Source of the DNA: Rhynchopus euleeides
Taxonomy: Eukaryota > Euglenozoa > Diplonemea > Diplonemida > Diplonemidae
Direction: 5' to 3'
DNA: 64,000 nt
Assembly: GCA_963210315.1 (NCBI GenBank)
Contig: OY723324.1
Span: 682,001 to 746,000, forward strand
Position 1 is the stretch's first letter, and every line of letters begins with the position of its first letter. Below the pieces are notes generated by a model. It saw nothing but the letters and a program-made list of their open reading frames with translations, did no database searches and was not told the origin of the DNA. The position numbers were made by a program, and so were the translations under genes. This document shows positions 1 to 9,673 of this stretch, piece by piece.

Positions 1-3000
1 GCCATCCCGGTGTCGTGGGAGAAACCCGCAGAGTCGTCTACAACGTCTTGCAGGATCTCCGGGCTGGGGGCTGTGGCGTATACGTCGTCAACGAAAGACA
101 GCGCCCTTGTGTCCTGCCGGTGCTCGACCATCCTCATCCACACACCCACCAGCACGTTAATCAGCACGACACTGATGGGGCAACCCTGCATGATGCCGTT
201 AGTTGGCAGGAAGCCTTCCCCGATGGTGCCGCTCGCCCGGAAGTGCCGCTGCATCGTCCTGTACGCTGCTCGCAGGGTGCGCAGGACACGGGCGTCGAAA
301 CCGAGCTCCGCAGCCAGGCGGAAGGTGAGGTCGATTGGCACCGTGTCGAAGCACTTCTTGAAGTCGAGGGCGACTCCGTGCAGCGGTCGCCCTGTGAGGT
401 GGGCTTCTTCAATACGTGCCGCCAGGTGCCAGATGAGGTCCTCCGCACCGTGGCCAGGCCGGCAGCCGTGCAGGTCTTCGGGCGCGATGATCTCCAACCA
501 CTTCAGTGCCGGTTTCACCCGGATAGCTGCCCACACTCTGTACAGCACGGGGGTGATACTGATGGGGCGCTGCGACAGTGGCTCTCCTGAGCTGCCAGGC
601 TTGGGGATGAGGCAGATCATGGCGTGCATCAGCTGCTCCGGCCACTCGCCCGACCGTTCAACTTCGTTGAACACCTCCGCGAAGAGCCTGAGGAGTTCGT
701 GCGGGAGTTGTCTCAGTTCGTGGACCCGCCAACCGTGCAGGCCCGGCGAGGTGGACGTGGACATCTTGGCCAAGGCCTTCCCAACGTCTTCTGCCGTGAT
801 GGTCTTGCACTCCATGTCAGCCACCTCGGGGAGAAAGCGGAGGTACTTTTGGCGGAAGGTGTCCCACCGGGGCTCTGGCGTCGTTGCGTACTTACGGAAG
901 TACCCTCCCCACGCCGTGTCGCTCCTCAGCAGCTCGTCCGCCTCCTTGGGGCAGGCCGTGAAAGAGCCGTCTTCGCGCCGCATGAAGGTGGCTGGAGCGC
1001 AGAAGCGATCTGCGAGGTACGCGAACACCTGCCCTGCCTCGTATGTCCAAGCTTTCTGCATCCTCGCCTTCCACGTGCGGATCCTCGCGTCGCGGAGCCT
1101 GTCGAACATGCCCCTCTGCGACCCCTCCAAGGCAATGAGGGCCTGCTCCAGGATCTCCAGGTCCGGCAACTGCGAGGTTGTGTTCGTCAGCGCTGCTTGC
1201 AGCCCCTGGGGGAGGCCCCCCTCCCTCAGGCGTTTCTTTGCGGCGTTCCAGGCGTGCTTCTCCCCATTCGTGAGGCCGTACGGTGCATCGGCTTGCAGTC
1301 GCTTGAGACCCTCTTGGACGAGGCATCGGAGGTTCCCCAACAGTCCGTCCTTCGCCCGGGTGTTCGTGTCACCGGCCCCCCGTGCAGAGGCGGGGTGGTG
1401 CTTGGTGGCCGCCCGCGACCACTGCATGTGGTAGCCCTCCGCTCTGCCTGTGTAGGCCGCTTCCTGCCTCTCCAGGTGGCCTACATGGACACGCTTTAGG
1501 AAACGCTCGCCGCAGGTGGAGGCTCGGTGGAGGAGCTGCGCGGCCGTTGCTCCGTGGCGCAGTTCCCCCTCTGCAAGCACGTCCTGCATTATCCCTCTCG
1601 CCGCAGCGTCTCCCAGCTTGGGCTTACCCGCAGGGAAAGGGGTGGGAAGAATGCAGATCTTTTTGGGGCGGCGGAAGGCAGTGAGGTCTAGGTCTACAAA
1701 AAGCGGGCAGTGCGTGGGTATGTCGTAGTCCCCCCGCTTCGCCACCTCAACGCGACGCAGGGCCGGCGCTGCGCAGGAGTTCATCAGGCAGATGTCCAGC
1801 CGAGTGCCGTTCTCCGACGCCCAGCACGTGTTCTGCACGCTCTGTTGTGCGAGCTCCGCATGCGTCGTCGCCACGTCGACCCAGCCGCCCACCCGGCACG
1901 CCTGGGACAGCGTGGCGCTGGTTTCCGGGTTGGTGTTGAGGTCCCCCATCAGTAGCACGGGCACCTGCCCCAACCCAGCTGCGAGGTCGAGCGTCTCTTG
2001 CAGGAGGGCTTCCCGCTGCTCACCCACTTCGGTCCCCGAGTGGCCGTACACGCTCAGGATATGAAGCGCCGTTTTCCCGTCTCCAATCGCTAGCACTACG
2101 TGCACCATGCGGGTACTGTCGTACAACTTCTGCTCCTGCGCGGTCTTCGGCTGCACCACTTGCGCGACAAGGCCCTCCTTCGCCATGACAGCCACACCTC
2201 CGGGCCTTGTTTGTTCGCGGCCGTTCGCGCCTGCGACCCTGGGCATGCCCTTGCCCCAGTGCATAGCCCAGCCGTGGGCTGCGAAGTAGCCGTTGTGCGT
2301 GCCCTTGCTCGGGTCCGGGACTCGGGTTTCCTGCAGGGCCACAACATCCGCCTTCAGGCCCGCCACGTCGCCTAGGTGCGTCTGCAGTGACGTTACGTTC
2401 GCTGTCGCCAGCCTGATCACTCCCGGTGTTGTTAGTTGATATGCAGGATGCCGCAATCGCCGCGGGGGCGGTGACGCTGTGGACCCCTGGACGGGCGTAG
2501 GCACTCGCGTCCCGTCCGCTGTGGCCGGGGTGGGCATAGGAAGGGCTGCAGGGATGTCCCACTGGTTCGTCGGCGTCACAGCTAGCTCCCGGGCCAGGCT
2601 AAGGGGGAAACGGAGCACATCGTAGTGGAAGGGCCTCCACGTAAGGCCCAGCACCTTGGCTCCCTCCCCACACCGGGTCATGCATTGCTTGCTGTTGGAG
2701 GCGAGCAGCCACACCTGGGCATCCAGAACTTCTGCCGCAACCCGGAGGGTAGCCGCGTCTCCGTATGTCCCCGGGCGCGTCTGCTTCTCGACGTAGTCGT
2801 CGTAGGATGTAGGGGCCTGCGGGTCATCGTGGTCGGGCACGTACGAGGCCCTGCGCTCTGCGTTTTGCCGCATGGACGACGCCACCGCTGCACGCAACCC
2901 GCCTGCTGTCCACTCCGCGCACTGCTCTGCAAGGCCGGCGTACTGGCAGTTGCCGTCCTTCGGCACTGGTACCCGGAGCGCCATCAGTCTCCTTGCAGCA

Positions 3001-3377
3001 TGCGTCAACCACTGCTCGTCTTGCTCTATGGTGGAGGGGGAGTACTCCTGTCCCCCCCCACGGAGGCGCCGGGGTTCTCCTGCCCCTGTCGCCAAATCTA
3101 CGGGGTCCCAGCACGGGGCCGTTGCCCGGGTATCTCCTGCCCGTACAGCGGCTCGGCTGGGTCTAGGTGGGGTTGGGGGTGATGTTGGGGTTGGGGTTCT
3201 ACTTGGGGTGTGTGGAGGTGTTTGTATACGCCCCGAGACCTCCTGTTTCTCGGGGTGGGGTGCGGCTGGGGGCCCGACGGCGAACGTGATTTGTCCCCAG
3301 ACGTGGTCGGCACCCCGGCCAGGGGGAACGTTAATCTCCTGCGCGGGTCCCCCCCGCTGGCCGGAGCGCCCGCCCCC
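1..3377 (-). CDS. LINE ORF2: OTU protease, APE endonuclease, reverse transcriptase (partial)
   Basis: The frame is read on the minus strand from just after the ORF1 stop and stays open to the window edge, so it has no visible end. After a Pro-rich lead there is an OTU-like fold: DGNC with the presumed catalytic Cys codon at 2948-2946, then a Tyr-rich stretch ending TYGD, then FHYD with the presumed catalytic His codon at 2627-2625. Next is an APE-type endonuclease: LATANVTSL, LQETRV near 2345, MGDLNTNP near 1955, and YDIPTHCPLF near 1715, where the usual SDH reads PTH. The reverse transcriptase follows: LIPKPGSSGEPLSQRPI, ALDFKKCFDTV (motif A), NGIMQGCPIS (motif B) and SFVDDVYA (motif C, FVDD codons 95-84). 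The first in-frame ATG is at 2984-2982, inside the OTU domain, so translation probably begins elsewhere, by read-through or reinitiation from ORF1. The product should nick DNA and copy the element's RNA at the target. Confidence 0.9.
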
Positions 3378-3380
3378 CTA
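3378..3380 (-). promoter_or_regulatory. Single in-frame TAG between ORF1 and ORF2
   Basis: ORF1 (first base 5891) and ORF2 (for example the FVDD codons from 95) have codon first bases with the same remainder mod 3. Only this TAG separates them; the next codons read GGGRSGQ. This fits read-through or stop-reinitiation translation of ORF2. A mutation in one copy of an originally single ORF is the alternative. Confidence 0.6.
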
Positions 3381-5891
3381 TTCCTCATCCGGCTTCTGCG
3401 GGTAGGGGGTAAGGCGGTTGGAACGAGGCTTCAGGTACGCCGTGATGGAGGCCTGCCTGGTCCTCCCGTTCCTGCTGGCTCCCGGCACCCTACAGGGTGG
3501 GGCCTCATCCCCGCCAACTGCCGTGGGCGTCAGGGCTTCGAGGAGGGGTGGGGCCGGCGGGGCAGGCTGGGCAGGCGGCGCCGGTGCTGCCGGCGGCACT
3601 GCTGCTGGCTGCGCTGGGGTCGGGGCGGCGCTCGACGTTGTTGGTGCCCCGGGTGCCATAGGTGTCACGGGTTTACTGCTCGAATCACTGGGCGGGGCAG
3701 GGGCGGAGGAGTCAGAGGCGGCGGAGGTGGCAGAGGTGGTGGTGGTGGTGGTGCTGGGGGAGGAGCGGGCGGGTTTTGTGGGTGCTGGCAGGGCATCCGC
3801 AGCCGGCCCGGCCGTGGGCCCCGCCGGCGGTTTGCCCTTCGCCCCCTTGGACGCACCCAGCCCCTTTGTGGCAGCGCTCAGCTCCCGCCTCACGGAGATG
3901 AGCATCTCCTGGTGTTGCAGCTTGCGCTGCTCCTCCGCGTCGCGCACCCCCTCTAGCAGGCCCTGCCAGCTCTGCCCGAGCTCGCTGGCCTGCTGCGTCA
4001 GCTGGCGCTGCACCCTCTCGCCCTCCTCCTTCCCTGCCTGTTGGAGGTCAGCTCGAAGGGTAGTGTCGAGCTGGGTTGCCTTCTCGGCAAGGGCCTTGAG
4101 CTGCTGGGCCCCGTGCCGCGCCATCTGCGCCTCGCAGGTCCCCCGCAGCTCCCCACACACCTCATCCAGGCGGCTCTGGAGGCGGGCCACCTGCTCCCCG
4201 GTCGCCCGCTCCGACTGCTGCTGGGCGGCCGTGGCGTCCTTGCGGTCAGCCTCGCAGGAGGCCCGCAGGTCGCGCACCGTGACCCCCAGGCGCTCCGTCT
4301 GCCGCCGCAGCTCGCCCACCGCGGCTTCCCCCTGCTGCGCCTCCCACGCCCTGCGGAGCTCCGCCACCGCCGCGTCCAGGCGCTGCTGCTCCTGCCCGCG
4401 CTGCGCCTCCAGGTCGGCCCTGACCGCGTCCACCTCCGCCTGGAGCTGCTGCGCCTGGTGGTGGGAGAGGGGCGTCTGCTCGCTCGCCTCCGCGGCTTGC
4501 AGGCTCAGCATGGCCTTGCAAGCGCCGCTGAGGCGCTCCTCAAGCGCCCGGTGCTTGAGGTCCCGCTGCGCAAGCTGGCCCTGCATGTCGGCCTCGAGGG
4601 CCTTGTGGCTGGCCTCCCAGCCCTTGCGCGACGCAGTCAGATCCGTCGCATGCGCGCGGCCTTGCCCCTCCAAGGCGGTGAGCCCAGCAGCCAGCTTCTG
4701 CAGATCCGTGCTCGCTGCTGCCTCACCCACCGCCTTGCCCAGCCCTCCGACATGCTCGCGGAGGCGGGAGACCGTCACGCCCATCGACTGCTGGTGCTTC
4801 GCGACCTCCAGGAGCTGGGCCTTGTGCTCCTTTAGTTCACGCTCCGTTTTCAGTGTGGACGTAGTGGCTGTAGTGGTGGGGGGTGTGGTGGTGGGGCGCT
4901 CCTGGAGGCTCTTCAGCAGGGCCCCTTGCGCCTGCAGCTGCTCCTCCTGGCGGCCGAGGCGGTCCCCCATGCGCTGCATCTGCAGCTCGTGCTGCTGGGC
5001 GTGGCTGTCCAGCCGGGCCTCGAGCAGCGCCACCTGCTCGGCGTGCTGCTCCCCCTGGCGGCGCAGGCGGTCTTCGAGCCACTGCTCTGACAGGCCCGGG
5101 TGCCCCTGCATCGCCTCCATCCGCTGCCCCAGCTCGCCCTGCCGTGCCTGCTGGGTCAGCAGCTGGGCCTCCAGCCGCTTGCGGTGGCCGTCCTGGTCCT
5201 GCAGGAGGCGGCGCAGGCCCTGCAGCTCGGCTTGACAAGCCGCGCCGTCGCCCTGCGTGGCGGAGTCGGCGGCGGCAGGTGCGGGGTCATGCCCGAGCTC
5301 CCGCAGGCGCCCGGCGAGCTTCTCCAGATCCTTCTGGAGCTGGGCAGCTCTCTGCTGTGCCTGCTGCGCCTGCTGCTTCGCCGCCGCTGCTGCTCCGCCA
5401 CCACGCCCGGTCCGCCCAACCGTGCCGCTGGCCTGCGACTTCGCAGACCTTCCCGCCTTCGCGGCCGTGGCGCGCTCCTCCTGGAGCCTGTCGCGGACGC
5501 TCTCATAGCGCCGCTTCAGGCGGAGCACCTCCTCGGCCTGCTTCTTCGCGGCCGCCTCCCTCTGCTTCTGCTCCTCGAGGAGCAGCGTGTCCGTCAGGAC
5601 CACCTCCTTCCCGTTGACTACTAGAGTCCATGTGGGGGGGGTGCCGTGGGTGGGGGGTTGCTCGGCAGCGAGGACGGCGACGCCGCCCTCCAGGCTGTCC
5701 AGCGCCGCCTCCCACCGGAGGTGGTCGAGAATGGTGCGCACGTGGGCGGCACCATAGAGGGGGGGAAGGGGTTGGAGCTCGTATCTGCGAGGTTCCGTGA
5801 ATTCGAGGGGGGGCAGGGGGGCGGCCTGTTGGCCACCGGCCTGGGAGCCGGTGTTCCCGGAGGAGACCCCGTGGAGGTCGGCCTGTGACAT
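3378..5891 (-). CDS. LINE ORF1: long coiled-coil protein, possible PIP box at C-terminus
   Basis: The product is 837 residues. About residues 100-640 are almost continuous Gln/Glu/Ala/Arg/Leu heptads, a long coiled coil suited to trimer or oligomer formation and RNA binding as in other LINE ORF1 proteins. No CCHC zinc knuckle or RRM was seen. A Thr/Ser/Pro/Ala-rich low-complexity linker follows. Near the end, RQASITAYLKPR (Q codon 3455-3453, L codon 3434-3432) resembles a PCNA-interacting PIP box (Q-x-x-I-x-x-aromatic). The stop is TAG at 3380-3378, and the same frame continues without break into the OTU domain of ORF2. The start at 5891 is the first ATG of the open frame. The short, Ala/Gln-biased composition has let unrelated long ORFs stay open on the opposite strand; those are shadows. 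Confidence 0.85.
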   Translation of the reverse strand: MSQADLHGVSSGNTGSQAGGQQAAPLPPLEFTEPRRYELQPLPPLYGAAHVRTILDHLRWEAALDSLEGGVAVLAAEQPPTHGTPPTWTLVVNGKEVVLTDTLLLEEQKQREAAAKKQAEEVLRLKRRYESVRDRLQEERATAAKAGRSAKSQASGTVGRTGRGGGAAAAAKQQAQQAQQRAAQLQKDLEKLAGRLRELGHDPAPAAADSATQGDGAACQAELQGLRRLLQDQDGHRKRLEAQLLTQQARQGELGQRMEAMQGHPGLSEQWLEDRLRRQGEQHAEQVALLEARLDSHAQQHELQMQRMGDRLGRQEEQLQAQGALLKSLQERPTTTPPTTTATTSTLKTERELKEHKAQLLEVAKHQQSMGVTVSRLREHVGGLGKAVGEAAASTDLQKLAAGLTALEGQGRAHATDLTASRKGWEASHKALEADMQGQLAQRDLKHRALEERLSGACKAMLSLQAAEASEQTPLSHHQAQQLQAEVDAVRADLEAQRGQEQQRLDAAVAELRRAWEAQQGEAAVGELRRQTERLGVTVRDLRASCEADRKDATAAQQQSERATGEQVARLQSRLDEVCGELRGTCEAQMARHGAQQLKALAEKATQLDTTLRADLQQAGKEEGERVQRQLTQQASELGQSWQGLLEGVRDAEEQRKLQHQEMLISVRRELSAATKGLGASKGAKGKPPAGPTAGPAADALPAPTKPARSSPSTTTTTTSATSAASDSSAPAPPSDSSSKPVTPMAPGAPTTSSAAPTPAQPAAVPPAAPAPPAQPAPPAPPLLEALTPTAVGGDEAPPCRVPGASRNGRTRQASITAYLKPRSNRLTPYPQKPDEE

Positions 5892-6135
5892 CCTGCCCGT
5901 GTATCCCTCTCTCCTCCTGTGCGTGTGTGTGTGTGTGTGTGTGGTTATAAAGTTTTAAGGCGGTGTCGCCCTGCACGGGCAGTAGCACCTCCCCTTCAGT
6001 ATCGCACTCCCGAAGGATTCCCCAACACGACGTGACACCGGTTTCGACGCGTACTCTTCGTACCCCTCCCCCCGGCCGCGTCTCTTCAGCGAAGAACCGG
6101 GGATAATCGGACCAGGGCTAGCTAAACCCTGGTGG

Positions 6136-6622
6136 TGTCACGGGTGGGGTTGGAGAGGGAGAAAAAGGAAGAAATGAAGTTGCGAAAAAGTCAAACACTG
6201 ACACGTGAAATCAATAAAAAGGGTGGTATATATCGCCCCCTTGCTGCGACGAAGACACTAAATAGTCAGGCCGCTTCAAGAGTCTTGAGGGCTTGTGTGT
6301 GTGTGTGTGTGTGTGTGTGTGCCTGGCGTTGTTTTTTTTTGTTGCCCCTCCCCTCCCCCCTTCACTACCCCCCCCCCCCCCCTCCCCATCCGCAAAAAGA
6401 GACCCTTGTTCTTTAGTTTCTTCAGTGAGGTGGGGTGGGGTGGGGGGGGGTTGGGGGGTGAAGGAGGTAGACCAAAACAACACCAAAAAAAACCGCACAC
6501 CCCCTGCCTGGCGAAGGTTGGATGGAGGTGAAAAAGCACAACGCCTAAAGCGAAAACGGTACCACTGGGCACCGCATCCCCTCACCCACACACCCCCTCG
6601 CATCACCCCCCCCCCCCCCCCC
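6136..6622. other. Intergenic, microsatellite-rich
   Basis: This stretch contains a (GT)n run at 6294-6322, C runs near 6370 and 6605 and G runs near 6440. No coding signal is seen on either strand; the ORFs here are low-complexity. Confidence 0.6.
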
Positions 6623-6624
6623 TA

Positions 6625-7772
6625 GGGGGGGTCAAATGGGGGTGACAAACACGATTTTTCAAAAAACCGGCGCAGAGGCCCCAAAGCCCCCGTAAACCCT
6701 CCAAACCCCCCCAGATCGGTCCGGAAACCCATCGAACCCCACTTTTCCACCATTCCGGGCACCTCAGGTGCCCGAATTGGGGTACCTAAATTTTGTGCCA
6801 CCGTTTGGTACCGGACAGTGCCACTGTGTGGGAGGTTGGAAAAGAAAATGCCCCAACACACCACATCTGAGGGTTGCAATGCATGTTGCTTGCCAACCAC
6901 GTCATCCGGTGGGTGTCAGGCGCTATGTAGGTGGCATGAGCCAGGTCTTCGATGTGTTCTGGCTTGTATATGTACCTCCCTGCCTGCGGCACAGGCACTG
7001 CCTTTGTCCCCCACACCAGCCACAGAGAGCGTATTGTACTCGGTCCACGGTTGCTGATTCATTGTGATGCGTTGTATCCTCGAGTGAACGTCACACACTA
7101 GTGGCACCACCACCCGCCATCCGAGAGCTGTATTGACTTTGCGCCCTTCCGTTGCATTCACCTCGCCACGCATATTGCACCGTTCAGTACCAGTGCTCTT
7201 GGGCCAGGCAAAGTAGACCGCAGCAACTACCAATTCTGGCACAATGGGTACCACGACAGCGCACTTCGTGTGTTCCCGGAATGTACAGCTCGTGTTGCAA
7301 CAGTCGTTGTCAACACATCCCGGTTGTGGAGCACTGCTGCACAGGAATCACACGACCATCTGGACTTGTTCCGTACCTACAGGCAGCCTCCCGGTGCATG
7401 GTGGCAGGGAGGTACATATACAAGCCAGAACTCGTCGAAGACCTGGCTAATGCCACCTACATAGCGCCTGACACCCACCGGATGACGTGGTTGGCAAGCA
7501 ACATGCATTGCAACCCTCAGATGTGGTGTGTTGGGGCATTTTCTTTTCCAACCTCCCACACAGTGGCACTGTCCGGTACCAAACGGTGGCACAAAATTTA
7601 GGTACCCCAATTCGGGCACCTGAGGTGCCCGGAATGGTGGAAAAGTGGGGTTCGATGGGTTTCCGGACCGATCTGGGGGGGTTTGGAGGGTTTACGGGGG
7701 CTTTGGGGCCTCTGCGCCGGTTTTTTGAAAAATCGTGTTTGTCCACGTAAAAGGGTGGCATTTGACCCCCCC
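6625..7772. mobile_element. Foldback DNA element, about 360-bp inverted repeats, TA flanks
   Basis: The left arm (6625-6984) is repeated almost perfectly in reverse complement at 7403-7772. Both ends read GGGGGGGTCAAATG inward and both are flanked by TA (6623-6624 and 7773-7774) inside C/G runs. The middle (about 420 bp) has no recognisable transposase. The short ORFs in the arms are mirror copies of each other and are not genes. This is a non-autonomous TIR element. The very high identity of the arms suggests recent movement or arm conversion. Ends resemble those at 31008-32159 and 29467-30994. Confidence 0.8.
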
Positions 7773-7774
7773 TA

Positions 7775-9094
7775 ACCCCCCCCCCCCCCCATCGGGGACA
7801 GGCGAGACGGTCTGTGTTTTGAGTTTTTTGTACATCTGGTGGGGGGTGTCAGGGGGGAAAGGGGGAGGGGGGGGGTATTCTGGGTCGGGTCCGTTAATAT
7901 GTCTGTATCGTTGTTGCAGAAGAAAGAACTGAACTGGGGGTGGGGAGGGGAGGGGGGGGGGGCGGGGGTAGTGCAGGAGGACGGGTGTGCGAAAAAGCGA
8001 ATCGAAATCTCGAATTAACGGGGGGGGAGGTGGTGGTGGTGGGGGGGGGGGGAAATCCTGTGGGCAGGCAAATCTTTCGAGGTTTCACGGCAGTCGTGCC
8101 ACTTCGCATGTGGCATTCTTTAGCACACGGGTGTGCGCTCAACAGATTTGATCCACGGGGCTCGTGTCTCTAAGGAGGTGGCAGTCCGCAGCTCTCTGCA
8201 GCTCGTGGGGGGGGGTGGGGGTGGGGGTGGGGGTGGGGGAGTGGTTACGCTGCACCCCGTCGCAAGCAGAGTGGCGTTGCTTACTATATTGTAGGTCGGT
8301 TGGTAGGGATGGATTGGTGAACTGCCGCCCTCCCAAGTTATACCGACACTTTCCAAAAAATTCACGTGATGTGCGGGGTGGGGGGTCTGTGTGTTCCTCT
8401 CTGCAAAGTGCACTTACAGAAGATGCCGTTCAGGTTCTTTTTCCCCACATGCATACATCCACCGCCCGGTTCCTCCTCGGTCTCCCTTTCCTCTGGGGGT
8501 GTCGCGTGCTGCCTTCAGCGCTGGGTAGCTTCAAAAAAACCTGCCGTTCTTTTCATCCCGTGTTTTTTTTATACTGTCTGTGCTGCGCCACATTCGAACC
8601 ACAGAAAAAAAGAGGCGCAGCACACGGCACGCACACCGAAAACACGCCGCCTTCTTGTGCATTCTGTGGGGGTGGATGGGATTTTGTACATTCTTCCTTG
8701 CCTTTTTCTTTGCTGATGCAGCCAGGGTTATTTCAAATCGTGTGACTAACACTGCTCGTTGTGGGTGTCGTTTGGGGGTGCACCTTGGTGCCCGCCTCAT
8801 ACCACTATACGCCATGAAGCGGCGTTTTGTGGTTTGGGCGCTACCCTCACCACCCGGGGGCTGTGCGAGGCACGGCCAAGAATTGTTAAAATCGTCCAAG
8901 ACCAAGACGAGACACGGACGAAAAACGAGACAAGAAACCAAATGCGCTATCCATGCGCTCTCCACGCGCTGTCCACATTCTTCGAGGAAAAAAATGAACA
9001 AAAAAAAATGACCTCGATGTACCAGGCGTGTATCTATTTCACGGAATGAAAATAGGAATTTGGGGGAAAAATATTTTTTTGCGCTATTTTTTTG
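7775..9094. other. Intergenic, G-rich then T-rich, no gene recognised
   Basis: There are long G or C runs (7780-7795, 7955-7965, 8040-8052), a GGGGGT tandem run at 8208-8240 and A/T-rich DNA after 8530. No family motif, splice-bounded exon or RNA gene was recognised on either strand. Confidence 0.5.
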
Positions 9095-9400
9095 CACTTT
9101 TTTCCTTTGGATTTTATTGTGACCCTACTTGGTATTGGCAGAAATTTTTTATGTTCCCGGTCTTGGAGGTGCTCAAACATTCAAAAGAACACATTTTCCG
9201 TGGCCAAAAAAATTTTTGCACCCGGAGGTGGGGATGGGGGTGGTGGTCACTACTTTTTTGCACCATTTTGCTTTAGGTTTTATTGTGACCCTACTTGGCA
9301 TTGGCAGAATTCTTTTATGTTCCCGGTCTTGGATGTGCTCAAACAGTCAAAAGAACACATTTTCCGGGTGCAAAAAAATGTTGCCCCTGGGGGGTGGAGA
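9095..9400. repeat. 166-bp tandem duplication (2 copies)
   Basis: The segment starting near 9095 is repeated near 9261. For example TTTTATTGTGACCC begins at 9112 and at 9278, a period of 166 bp, and the blocks with TTATGTTCCCGGTCTTGG and AAAAGAACACATTTTCCG recur at the same spacing. Copies are about 85-90% identical by eye. No coding is evident. Confidence 0.75.
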
Positions 9401-9448
9401 GGGGGGTCGGAGGGCGGTGGTGTGAGAGGCTTGCTCTCGAGCTCAAAC

Positions 9449-9513
9449 CAACAGATGTTCACTACCGTGGCCTCCGGCGGCTGGGGGGCTCCGCCCCCCA
9501 GACCTCCCTGTGG
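9449..9513 (+). repeat. 65-bp dispersed hairpin repeat, copy 1
   Basis: The core reads CTACCGTGGCCTCCGGCGG followed by the perfect hairpin CTGGGGGGC-TCC-GCCCCCCAG and then ACCYCCCTGTG. It usually begins with ACAGATGTTC. Nine full or nearly full copies occur in the window on both strands plus a partial at 27968-27989 and one cut by the right edge. Spacing is irregular and surrounding sequence differs, so it is a mobile or copied unit and not part of one satellite. No coding function is apparent. Confidence 0.85.
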
Positions 9514-9607
9514 CGTGTCTTTGCGCGACAATTTATCGTCCCCCCATGCGACATGTGCTATCTGTCAGTTGTGTTGTACTTGAGCGTATGCGACTATGGA
9601 GCCAGGC

Positions 9608-9673
9608 CAACAGACGTTCGCTACCGTGGCCTCCGGCGGCTGGGGGGCTCCGCCCCCCACACCCCCCTGTGGC
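9608..9673 (+). repeat. 65-bp dispersed hairpin repeat, copy 2
   Basis: Same unit as at 9449-9513, with AACAGACGTTCGC at the start and one change near the hairpin end (CAC for CAG). Confidence 0.85.

Larger units (their letters stand above)
1..6135 (-). mobile_element. Non-LTR retrotransposon (LINE), 3' part beyond window
   Basis: On the minus strand two long open segments follow each other: ORF1 (5891 to 3378), then OTU protease, APE endonuclease and reverse transcriptase (3377 to the edge). This order is typical of LINEs. The 5' end is not certain. I place it near 6135 because a hairpin (6111-6133, 7-bp stem ACCAGGG/CCCTGGT) and a short leader with a (GT)n run (5921-5942) lie just before ORF1. 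The 3' end, any second endonuclease and the tail are outside the window. The reading frame is intact over more than 5.8 kb apart from the single TAG between the ORFs, so the copy looks young. OTU-type protease domains have been reported in some LINE lineages (Dualen/RandI-type, from memory). Clade assignment needs the missing part. Confidence 0.9.

Noticed and set aside
10-1434. Long plus-strand ORFs (10-1434, 624-1499) at the left end
   Set aside because: They lie opposite the LINE reverse transcriptase frame, which has clear motifs; high GC keeps the antisense frames open.
3418-5235. 605-residue plus-strand ORF
   Set aside because: Antisense to the coiled-coil LINE ORF1; low-complexity Ser/Arg/Cys-rich shadow.
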